Shown in pieces: positions 1-5,102 of a DNA stretch of 5,102 nt (the stretch's first letter is position 1; each line of letters begins with the position of its first letter). The position numbers and the translations under genes were made by a program. The notes beneath the pieces are model-generated. The model had not been told where the DNA came from. It saw nothing but the letters and a program-made list of their open reading frames with translations, and made no database searches. Source of the DNA: Methylophilaceae bacterium (lineage in GTDB: Bacteria; Pseudomonadota; Gammaproteobacteria; Burkholderiales; Methylophilaceae); contig JADGRN010000124.1 of NCBI GenBank assembly GCA_017880825.1, forward strand, positions 1 through 5,102, given 5' to 3'.

Positions 1-516
1 CCAGCCATTTACGATCTTGGCCTCAACTCAGCGTCTGACAAAACTTCAGAGTTAGCAAGCCGCTTGCCGCTGGATGAAATCAGCGCCAACCAATCGCTCA
101 GCAGCAACCGCATGCGCTACCGTTTGGCCTATCAAAATCCGGCGCAAGTCTTCACTTACACCGAGAGCCGCTGGCTATCATCACCCGCCGAATTGCTCTC
201 GCACAAACTGCGCGCGATGAGCGGAACCGCCGCGCCGCCGCAGCAAAACTGCACTTTGCAATTAAAACTGGAAGCCTTCGATCACGTATTTGAAAGCAAG
301 ACCGCCAGCCACGGTGTGGTGCAAATCAGCGCTGCATTGCTAGCCAACAAAACCCATCAGACCATTTTGCGCAAGCAGATTGAGCAAAGCGTTGCGGCCA
401 GCTCACAGGATGCCCAAGGCGGTGTAGCAGCGCTCAATACGGCCAGTACTCAGGCACTGACGCAGGCAGTACAGTGGGGAAATGAAGCGGCGGAAGCATC
501 GGCCCTTTGTAAGTAA
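1..516 (+). CDS. ABC-type transport auxiliary lipoprotein, C-terminal part (partial)
   Basis: The frame is open from base 1 to the TAA at 514-516, giving 171 codons; the start and any lipoprotein signal lie outside the window. The visible part matches, from memory, the ABC_trans_aux/PqiC family. It begins with a PAIYDLG strand typical of the family's N-terminal region. It then has a YRLAYQNP strand, a YTESRW-SSPAELLSHKLR helix, a strand pair around LQLKLEAFDHVF, and a closing amphipathic helix ending near TQALTQAVQW. Family members are outer-membrane-anchored periplasmic lipoproteins that work with MCE-domain proteins and an ABC permease/ATPase in lipid or solvent transport. The partner genes would be expected to the left, outside the window. 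The protein ends in a short Ala/Glu-rich tail with a late cysteine. The family call is fairly secure; the transported substrate cannot be told. Confidence 0.75.
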   Translation, partial: PAIYDLGLNSASDKTSELASRLPLDEISANQSLSSNRMRYRLAYQNPAQVFTYTESRWLSSPAELLSHKLRAMSGTAAPPQQNCTLQLKLEAFDHVFESKTASHGVVQISAALLANKTHQTILRKQIEQSVAASSQDAQGGVAALNTASTQALTQAVQWGNEAAEASALCK

Positions 517-524
517 ACACTTAC
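509..524 (+). repeat. Small inverted repeat overlapping the lipoprotein stop codon
   Basis: GTAAGT (509-514) and ACTTAC (519-524) pair perfectly over an AAAC loop, and the TAA stop (514-516) sits inside. No T-run follows, so this is at best a weak terminator or mRNA 3'-end hairpin. Confidence 0.3.
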
Positions 525-840
525 TGATAAGTTAACTGAAGAGGTGCCGACTGGTTTATCAACCAGCCTTCGTTGTACACCAGCCAGCCAGAGCCAACGG
601 CTGTCAGTCCAGTCGCCAACATCGCATAATAACCAAAGAGCCGGCAGGGTTGTCCGATGTAGCGCTTTGCATTGCCGTGCAGCACGTAGCAGATATGTTT
701 GACTGCTTGAACGGGGTCCAAGAGAAAATGAACAAAAACAAGCGTAGCCGGTTTTAGCTAACCCCCACACAATGGCGAGCCAGCAGCAATTATCAGCCGC
801 AAAGCCCGCTTGTGCGTGGAGCAGACGATCCCGCCTAGCG
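521..840 (-). pseudogene. Decayed fragment of a cytochrome b561-like membrane protein
   Basis: No intact gene fits this stretch, but two minus-strand frames joined together read like the middle of a cytochrome b of the COG3658/b561 type. In one frame, about 840 down to 740, there is a LLHAQAGFAA segment and then IVWGLAKTGYA, resembling the family's 'HVxxGYAAL...R(I/L)VWGxxGTxYA' region. The frame then shifts near 735-745. The second frame, 757 to 521, carries FVHFLLDPVQAVKHI, then GNAKRYIGQP and a hydrophobic helix with GSGWLVYNEG, resembling the family's 'F..F...P......Y......(R)RYLGHNP.G...' and following helix. The N-terminal helices with the first haem histidines and the C-terminal helix are both missing. 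The fragment lies between the cytochrome c'' stop and the end of the opposing lipoprotein gene. It fits the known habit of SHP/c''-type cytochromes of being encoded beside a cytochrome b. The match is by eye from memory and needs a search. Confidence 0.5.
551..566. repeat. Small hairpin CTGGTT-TATC-AACCAG
   Basis: A perfect six-base stem with a four-base loop lies 35 bases after the lipoprotein stop. No T-rich tract follows on either strand. It may help end transcription of the left gene or may be chance, since it falls inside the decayed cytochrome b sequence. Confidence 0.25.
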
Positions 841-844
841 TTAA

Positions 845-1294
845 TTATTTCGAGGTAGCTTTGGGGGTCTTTTCTTTAACCGTGATCAAGTACGCGATAA
901 AGTTGGCTTTATCTTGGGCAGTACAATCAGATCCGGTAATGTCGTTGCAATGCTGGACAAATTTCTCTTCAACCTTATCAAGATCAGAAAAACGTTTCGG
1001 GTTAGTCACTGGCGATAATGGGCGAATCAGCTTGTGAGTGACGACGTCCTTGCCGTTATCTGCCGGACTAGTTGTATGGCAGGAAGAGCAAGAAACTTTC
1101 TTCCCCTTGACGCCTATTTCACGATTAAAAAAGACCTTGCCTTCTTCGGCCGACGGGCCGGTAAAAGAAGGGTTTATGGTTTTTGCAATGCCTGCATATT
1201 TGTCAGCCAGTTTCTGTGCGGATGCAACATCTGCCTGTGCACTAAATGCAACCATGCCAAGTAAAGCGGACACAACGATTGTGATTTTTTTCAT
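845..1294 (-). CDS. Cytochrome c''-like periplasmic monohaem cytochrome c (SHP/DUF1924 family)
   Basis: This is an intact 149-residue protein. Residues 1-21 are a Sec signal peptide (MKKI, hydrophobic core, cleavage after AQA), leaving a mature protein of 128 residues in the periplasm. The haem c site is C69-S-S-C72-H73, so the proximal histidine is residue 52 of the mature form. A second key region is Q-H115-C116-N-D-I-T-G-S-D-C124, followed by the KANFIAYL helix. In Methylophilus methylotrophus cytochrome c'' the equivalent histidine is the sixth iron ligand and leaves the haem on reduction with proton uptake, next to a disulfide of the same spacing. In SHP of Rhodobacter sphaeroides this position is asparagine and binds oxygen or NO. 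The other conserved stretch, RPLSPVTNPKRFSD, is also present. The ATG at 1294 is supported by an AGGA seven bases upstream and by the signal peptide. The physiological partner is unknown; a cytochrome b gene directly downstream is decayed. Confidence 0.88.
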   Translation of the reverse strand: MKKITIVVSALLGMVAFSAQADVASAQKLADKYAGIAKTINPSFTGPSAEEGKVFFNREIGVKGKKVSCSSCHTTSPADNGKDVVTHKLIRPLSPVTNPKRFSDLDKVEEKFVQHCNDITGSDCTAQDKANFIAYLITVKEKTPKATSK

Positions 1295-1301
1295 GTGAAT
1301 T

Positions 1302-1305
1302 TCCT
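1302..1305 (-). promoter_or_regulatory. Ribosome binding site of the cytochrome c'' gene
   Basis: AGGA on the minus strand stands seven bases before the ATG at 1294-1292, a normal spacing. It fixes the start that gives a complete signal peptide. Confidence 0.65.
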
Positions 1306-1423
1306 AATGTCTTAAGTTAGTTAAGAGTTGCAATCTTTAGCTTAAAGGTGTGTGTAAACGTGGGCTAGTTTCAGGTTAACGAAGTCTGCGCCAAATCCAA
1401 ATTAAGTTCGTATTCCTTAAGCT

Positions 1424-1432
1424 ATTATATCA
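1424..1432 (-). promoter_or_regulatory. Possible extended -10 promoter of the cytochrome c'' gene
   Basis: The minus strand reads TGATATAAT, a perfect extended -10 (TGnTATAAT), in the AT-rich part of the intergenic region. No good -35 box is seen, which is tolerable for extended -10 promoters. It would give a leader of about 120 bases before the ATG at 1294, containing a small CTTTA-GCT-TAAAG hairpin (1335-1347). Confidence 0.4.
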
Positions 1433-1454
1433 AAATTATAGTTTGAAATATAAT
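1424..1454. repeat. AT-rich imperfect palindrome in the divergent intergenic region
   Basis: The left arm ATTATATCAAA (1424-1434) and the right arm TTTGA-AA-TATAAT (1442-1454) are reverse complements apart from a two-base AA insertion. A seven-base spacer separates them. Each arm carries a TATAAT reading outward, so the element could be an operator or a pair of divergent -10 boxes. The left arm coincides with the candidate cytochrome c'' promoter. No known regulator box was recognised. Confidence 0.4.
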
Positions 1455-1592
1455 TTCGCTCCTTGCTTTGCATGGTATGCCAGCATTGTTCATGGATATT
1501 TCAAAGCGGGGGGGCTCAATAATCAACCGTAACACCTTGAAGAGGATAAGGCGTTGGGATGGAGAAATAGCAACATTTGGGCTACGCGCTAC

Positions 1593-1621
1593 AAAATAAA
1601 AAAGGCTAGCCTAAGCTAACC
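1593..1621 (-). terminator. Intrinsic terminator on the minus strand
   Basis: Read on the minus strand, GGTTAGC pairs with GCTAGCC (seven pairs, one G-U) over a TTAG loop and is followed at once by TTTTTTATTTT. This is a textbook Rho-independent terminator pointing left. It has no T-run in the plus direction. No minus-strand gene of normal length ends just before it. It may end a small RNA started near 1755, or stop antisense transcription before the cytochrome c'' gene. Confidence 0.65.
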
Positions 1622-1760
1622 CATTGTTATATATGGTGCGCCAGAGATAATGAAGCTGGGTACTGGGAAATTAAATTGTTACTGTTTTGATTGGTTCACC
1701 AAGCCGGACAAATCTGGTAAATGGTTCCATTCGGTTCTGATTCCCTAATGGTGCACGTAG

Positions 1761-1766
1761 TATAAT
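1761..1766 (+). promoter_or_regulatory. Possible -10 box of the oxidoreductase operon
   Basis: A perfect TATAAT lies 81 bases before the ATG at 1848. With a 17-base spacer the -35 position reads TGATTC (1738-1743), a poor match, so an activator may be needed or the box may be chance. A minus-strand TATACT (1759-1764) overlaps it. Confidence 0.4.
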
Positions 1767-1847
1767 ATAAACAAGTAATTGATCGAAAATATGTTTCCAG
1801 TTAAAGGTCAGTAAGAATAAAAAACATACCACAACCGCACCGCAATC

Positions 1848-4277
1848 ATGCGTAACCATTACAAAATCATCATCATAGGCTCCGGCCCTAGCGGCCTGTC
1901 TGCAGCTGCGCATGCTGAGGAACTTGGCATCTCCTACATTTTGCTGGAAGCCGAGCAGCAGCCCGCCAATACCATCAGAAAATATCAGAAGGGCAAGATC
2001 GTCATGGCCGAGCCAGCCGCTCTTCCGTTGCGCAGCCCTATGTCTTTTTCTGTCGGGATCCGCGAAAAGATCCTTGAAACATGGGAAGAGGAGCTGAAAA
2101 AGTATCATGTCAATCTGCGTGTTGGGGCGCAAGTTGTCTCCATCGAAGGTGAGCGCGGTGCATTCCGCATCAAGCTCGCATCGGGTGATCTCTTGACGGC
2201 CGAATCCGTGGTGCTGGCTATCGGGCTTCAGGGCAACATTCGCCGACTGGGTGTACCCGGTGAAGACCTGCCGAAAATTCAGTACCAGCTTGACGATCCG
2301 GATGAATTCGAGGATGAAACGATCGTGGTCGTCGGTGGCGGCGATACCGGCATCGAAAACGCGCTGGCATTGATGGAAAAAAATAATGTGATCCTCATCA
2401 ACCGGCAGGAGGGGTTCATCAATTGTACTGAGAGCAACTACATCAAGCTCAAAACTGCTCTCAAGCAAGGAGCTATCGAGTGCCGCCTTGACACCGGGGT
2501 TGAGGCTGTGGAGGCCGCGCAGAATGAACGCCTGCCGCTGACGTTCATCGCCAGAACACCGCAAGGAATCGAGAGAATCGGCTGTCATCGTGTCATTGCA
2601 CGGCTCGGCGCAGACCCGCCGCGCCAGCTTCTGGAAAACTTTGGCATACAGTTCCCCAGCGATGACCCTGCATCGGTACCGCAACTGTCGGCCAACTACG
2701 AATCGAATGTTCCAGGCCTGTATATCGTCGGTGCATTGGCAGGCTATCCGCTGATCAAACAGGCGATGAATCAGGGCTATGAAGTCGTTGATCACATTCT
2801 GGGGAACCCAGTAGAGCCAGTAGACGAGGTGCTGCTCAAGAAAAAATTTGCCAAGTGTCCCGACTTGGGCACGATTAACGATGGCTTGGCGAAAATCCGG
2901 CAAAACGTACCCTTGCTGTCTTTGCTCTCCACCCTGCAACTGCGGGATTTTCTGCTGGAAAGCGAGATACTGGCACCCGCGCCGGGCGATATCATTTTCA
3001 GGCGCAACGACTACAGCACAACCTTTTTCTGTATTGTTGCCGGCAAGGTCGGCATCTTCATCAACGATGAAAATAAAACCGACCTCCAACTTAAGGCTGG
3101 GGATTTCTTTGGCGAAATGGCGTTGATCTCGGGACGTCGCCGCGAAGCTACGTTCAAGGCCGGCGAAGGTTGCCTGTTGATTGAAACGCCAAGGCACACC
3201 ATATTGAAGCTGATTGACTCGATGGAATGTGTGCGGCGCATGATCAATGAAGTTGCCCTCAAGCGTGCGGTACATACTTATATCGGGCCTTCGCTTTCGG
3301 ATGCTGACCTGAACTATCTGGCACACAGCGCCAAAGTCAAGCATTACGCCGCCGGGGATGAGCTATTCCATGAGGGTGACAAGCCTAATGGCCTGTATCT
3401 GATCCGGAGTGGATCGGTGACGATATCACGCATGATCGGCGGCAAAGAGGTCGTGCTCTCCTACGTCTCGGCGGGCAACTACGTGGGAGAAATGGCGCTG
3501 GTTTCGGGCCAGCCACGTTTCGGAACGGTGTGTGCTGCCGTTACCACCGAAGCCATTCAGCTCGATTGCGATCGTGTGGCCGAAGTCATGGAGCACAACC
3601 CGGAAATCCGTGACGAAATGAATGCACGCTACCTCACGCATATGCAGGATGAGCATGTCGGCTCGGCAATGCAGGCCGGTAACGACGCTGGCAATCTGAT
3701 CTCCTTTCTCGTCCAGCAAGGTATCGGTGAAGCGACGGATGTGCTGCTGATTGATGAATCGCTTTGCACGCGCTGCGATAACTGCGAAAAAGCCTGTGCC
3801 GATACCCATGGCGGCACCTCGCGCCTGGACCGCGAGGCAGGCGCCACTTACGCCAACATCCACGTACCCACTTCCTGCCGACACTGCGAGCATCCGCACT
3901 GCATGAAGGACTGCCCGCCCGATGCCATCCACCGTTCGGTCAATGGTGAGGTGTTCATCGACGACACCTGTATCGGTTGCGGCAACTGTGTCAAGAATTG
4001 CCCTTACGATGTGATCCAGATGGCGTCCATTGATGTCAATCGCAAAATGCCCAGTCTGTGGCAATGGCTAGTACTGGGCACAGGCACTGAGCCAGGTGCA
4101 GCAGGCAACAACACTGACAATACAATGCCCAAGCTGGCGGTGAAGTGCGATATGTGCAAGGATATCGCCGCCGGCCCCGTCTGTGTAAGATCCTGTCCAA
4201 CCGGCGCTGCGATCCGCATTGGCCCGGAAGAATTCCTCGATTATGCGGTAAGGCACGACAGCAAGTTCATTCACTAA
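1848..4277 (+). CDS. FAD/NAD(P) oxidoreductase with two cyclic-nucleotide-binding domains and a 16-Cys [4Fe-4S] ferredoxin module
   Basis: This 809-residue, probably cytoplasmic protein has four modules. Residues 1-320 are a thioredoxin-reductase-like flavoprotein: G11-S-G-P-S-G16 binds FAD and G163-G-G-D-T-G168 binds NAD(P). The redox CxxC of thioredoxin reductase is absent (only C193, C212 and C246), so it should not act on thioredoxin. Residues about 358-475 and 485-600 are two cyclic-nucleotide-binding folds. Both keep the phosphate cassette: G422-E423 with R432, and G547-E548 with P556-R557. No DNA-binding domain follows. Residues 635-795 are a DmsB/NrfC-like ferredoxin with four cysteine groups (C640/643/646/650, C677/680/685/689, C708/711/714/718, C767/770/779/783), enough for four [4Fe-4S] clusters. 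Inferred role: NAD(P)H-linked electron transfer gated by cAMP or cGMP, passing electrons to the membrane protein encoded nine bases downstream; direction and true acceptor are unknown. ATG 1848 is the only ATG after an in-frame TAA at 1818, and the FAD motif starts as expected. No Shine-Dalgarno is visible. Confidence 0.9.
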   Translation: MRNHYKIIIIGSGPSGLSAAAHAEELGISYILLEAEQQPANTIRKYQKGKIVMAEPAALPLRSPMSFSVGIREKILETWEEELKKYHVNLRVGAQVVSIEGERGAFRIKLASGDLLTAESVVLAIGLQGNIRRLGVPGEDLPKIQYQLDDPDEFEDETIVVVGGGDTGIENALALMEKNNVILINRQEGFINCTESNYIKLKTALKQGAIECRLDTGVEAVEAAQNERLPLTFIARTPQGIERIGCHRVIARLGADPPRQLLENFGIQFPSDDPASVPQLSANYESNVPGLYIVGALAGYPLIKQAMNQGYEVVDHILGNPVEPVDEVLLKKKFAKCPDLGTINDGLAKIRQNVPLLSLLSTLQLRDFLLESEILAPAPGDIIFRRNDYSTTFFCIVAGKVGIFINDENKTDLQLKAGDFFGEMALISGRRREATFKAGEGCLLIETPRHTILKLIDSMECVRRMINEVALKRAVHTYIGPSLSDADLNYLAHSAKVKHYAAGDELFHEGDKPNGLYLIRSGSVTISRMIGGKEVVLSYVSAGNYVGEMALVSGQPRFGTVCAAVTTEAIQLDCDRVAEVMEHNPEIRDEMNARYLTHMQDEHVGSAMQAGNDAGNLISFLVQQGIGEATDVLLIDESLCTRCDNCEKACADTHGGTSRLDREAGATYANIHVPTSCRHCEHPHCMKDCPPDAIHRSVNGEVFIDDTCIGCGNCVKNCPYDVIQMASIDVNRKMPSLWQWLVLGTGTEPGAAGNNTDNTMPKLAVKCDMCKDIAAGPVCVRSCPTGAAIRIGPEEFLDYAVRHDSKFIH

Positions 4278-4286
4278 CCGGCTCCA

Positions 4287-5102
4287 ATGCAACGTCTTAC
4301 AATACTCGAATACAAACGTTACCGTTACCTCAAAGCTTCACTGCTGCTGGCAGGACTGGCAATCGTGGCCTACGTGTTTCATCACCCTGCAATTGGTGCC
4401 AATGGCGGAACCTGGCTGGGTTACACGCTTGGCACCATCTCGGGGGCCATTGTTGGCCTGATGCTCTGGTTTGGGGTTCGCAAGCGTCAATACCGCGGCG
4501 CAGGTGTTCTGCAAGGCTGGCTATCAGCCCACGTCTATCTTGGCGCATCGCTGATCGTGATTGCAACGCTGCATACAGGCTTTCAGTTCGGCTGGAACGT
4601 TCACACCCTCACTTATTTCCTGATGATGTCAGTCATTGCCAACGGCTTTTATGGCCTGTATGCCTACCTGCGTTTCCCGCGCATGGTGACGGAGAACCTG
4701 GGCGAAGATAATCTGGATACCCTGTTACTCAAGATTGCCGACCTTGATGAATTGGCGCGACTGAATGCACTCCAATTGCCGGATGAGATCAATCATATTG
4801 TGCACAAAGCTAGACAGGAGACGCGTATAGGCGGCAATATCTTCGAGCAACTGAGCGGGAGCCAGAAAGACTGCCCGACTAACGCAGCAGTCCGTAAACT
4901 CCGCGATCTAGGCAAGAACCTGAAAGGCGTCCAGCCCAAGCTGCATCGTGAGCTTTACTCGATCATGCTGCGCAAGGAAACGCTGGTGGCACGCGCACGT
5001 CAGGATGTGATGCTCAAGGCCAGGCTCGGAGTCTGGCTGTATTTGCATGTGCCGCTTTCCATCGCACTGGTAACGGCACTCGTTGCGCACATTGTTTCCA
5101 TA
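4287..5102 (+). CDS. Dihaem cytochrome b-like integral membrane protein (partial, C-terminus cut by window)
   Basis: From ATG 4287 the frame stays open to the window end, giving 272 residues without a stop. Hydrophobic helices lie at about 17-34, 44-63, 79-100, 108-128 and 247-270. The third helix has H82 and H96 and the fifth has H254 and H268, both HX13H, the spacing used by cytochromes b to hold two stacked haems. Basic residues near 10-16, 65-70 and after 129 put the N-terminus and a loop of about 115 residues (130-246) in the cytoplasm. H82 and H254 then lie on the cytoplasmic side, H96 and H268 on the periplasmic side. The gene starts nine bases after the stop of the flavin/Fe-S gene, in the same frame, with no clear ribosome binding site, so translational coupling is likely. 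It is the obvious membrane partner of that protein. I do not recognise a named family; haem binding is inferred from the histidine pattern. Confidence 0.8.
   Translation, partial: MQRLTILEYKRYRYLKASLLLAGLAIVAYVFHHPAIGANGGTWLGYTLGTISGAIVGLMLWFGVRKRQYRGAGVLQGWLSAHVYLGASLIVIATLHTGFQFGWNVHTLTYFLMMSVIANGFYGLYAYLRFPRMVTENLGEDNLDTLLLKIADLDELARLNALQLPDEINHIVHKARQETRIGGNIFEQLSGSQKDCPTNAAVRKLRDLGKNLKGVQPKLHRELYSIMLRKETLVARARQDVMLKARLGVWLYLHVPLSIALVTALVAHIVSI

Larger units (their letters stand above)
1295..1847. other. 553-bp divergent intergenic region
   Basis: This region separates the minus-strand cytochrome c'' gene from the plus-strand oxidoreductase operon. It is visibly richer in A and T than the flanking genes. 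It holds the cytochrome promoter candidate and palindrome (1424-1454), a G7 run (1508-1514), a minus-strand intrinsic terminator (1593-1621), a perfect 12-base inverted repeat TTGGT-TC-ACCAA (1691-1702), and overlapping promoter-like boxes near 1759-1766. I see no tRNA, insertion sequence or coding region of normal size. Between about 1455 and 1590 nothing was recognised. Confidence 0.6.

Noticed and set aside
810..1298. Plus-strand frames of 75-86 codons opposite the cytochrome c'' gene
   Set aside because: They lie antisense to a gene with signal peptide, haem site and ribosome binding site, and encode nothing recognisable.
1508..1514. G7 run as a phase-variation tract
   Set aside because: It is intergenic and not placed in a reading frame or between promoter boxes; no reason to think it switches a gene.
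1634..1645. GGTGCGCC-AGAG string like the 3' end of a minus-strand tRNA
   Set aside because: No cloverleaf, T-loop or anticodon stem can be built from the neighbouring bases.
1848..2810. Thioredoxin reductase
   Set aside because: The fold and nucleotide motifs fit, but the active-site CxxC is missing.
1671..3344. 557-codon open frame on the minus strand
   Set aside because: Its codons lie exactly opposite the sense codons of the flavin/Fe-S gene, so it stays open only because that gene avoids TTA, CTA and TCA there. The protein shows no recognisable domain, whereas the sense frame has clear motifs.
2900..3660. CRP/FNR-type transcription factor
   Set aside because: Two cNMP folds are present but no helix-turn-helix follows; they are embedded in a redox protein.
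3426..4064. 212-codon open frame on the minus strand
   Set aside because: It has the same codon register as the frame above and lies opposite the second cNMP domain and the ferredoxin cysteines; it is a shadow of the sense gene.
4145..4711. 188-codon plus-strand frame across the gene junction
   Set aside because: It overlaps the ferredoxin end and the first membrane helices in another frame, and its product is rich in Arg and Ser without any family pattern. The frame from 4287 has helices and haem histidines.
1..5102. CRISPR array, insertion sequence or attachment site
   Set aside because: No regularly spaced repeats, transposase or integrase motifs, or paired terminal repeats were seen on either strand.

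Overview
The window looks like a piece of a betaproteobacterial chromosome. The best clue is a periplasmic cytochrome that resembles, from memory, cytochrome c'' of Methylophilus methylotrophus. The lipoprotein tail at the left edge is of a type common in Gram-negative bacteria. Base composition is moderate in the genes and AT-rich in the main intergenic region. I cannot name the genus; a relative of the Methylophilales/Nitrosomonadales is a reasonable guess.

Layout from left to right. (1) 1-516 (+) is the C-terminal part of an ABC-transport auxiliary lipoprotein of the PqiC/MCE type. (2) About 521-840 (-) holds no intact gene, but in two minus-strand frames it carries what reads as the decayed middle of a cytochrome b561-like membrane protein, lying directly downstream of (3). 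(3) 845-1294 (-) is an intact cytochrome c''/SHP-type monohaem cytochrome with signal peptide, CxxCH site, a second candidate axial histidine and a disulfide cysteine pair. (4) 1295-1847 is a 553-bp AT-rich divergent intergenic region. It contains promoter-like elements in both directions, an AT-rich imperfect palindrome and a clear intrinsic terminator on the minus strand that follows no visible gene. (5) 1848-4277 (+) is an 809-residue protein joining an FAD/NAD(P) oxidoreductase, two cyclic-nucleotide-binding domains and a 16-cysteine ferredoxin module. (6) 4287 to the window end (+) is a five-helix membrane protein, cut by the window edge, with two HX13H helices typical of a dihaem cytochrome b.

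How the genes may work together. Genes 5 and 6 are nine bases apart, in the same frame, and almost certainly form one operon. Together they suggest electron flow from NAD(P)H to FAD, then a chain of four [4Fe-4S] clusters, then two stacked b haems across the membrane, with cAMP or cGMP acting as a gate on the cytoplasmic part. The periplasmic cytochrome c'' is encoded divergently and has apparently lost its own cytochrome b partner. It could be an acceptor, but this is speculation. I know of no biochemical characterisation of the gene 5 plus gene 6 pair, and this is the most interesting content of the window.
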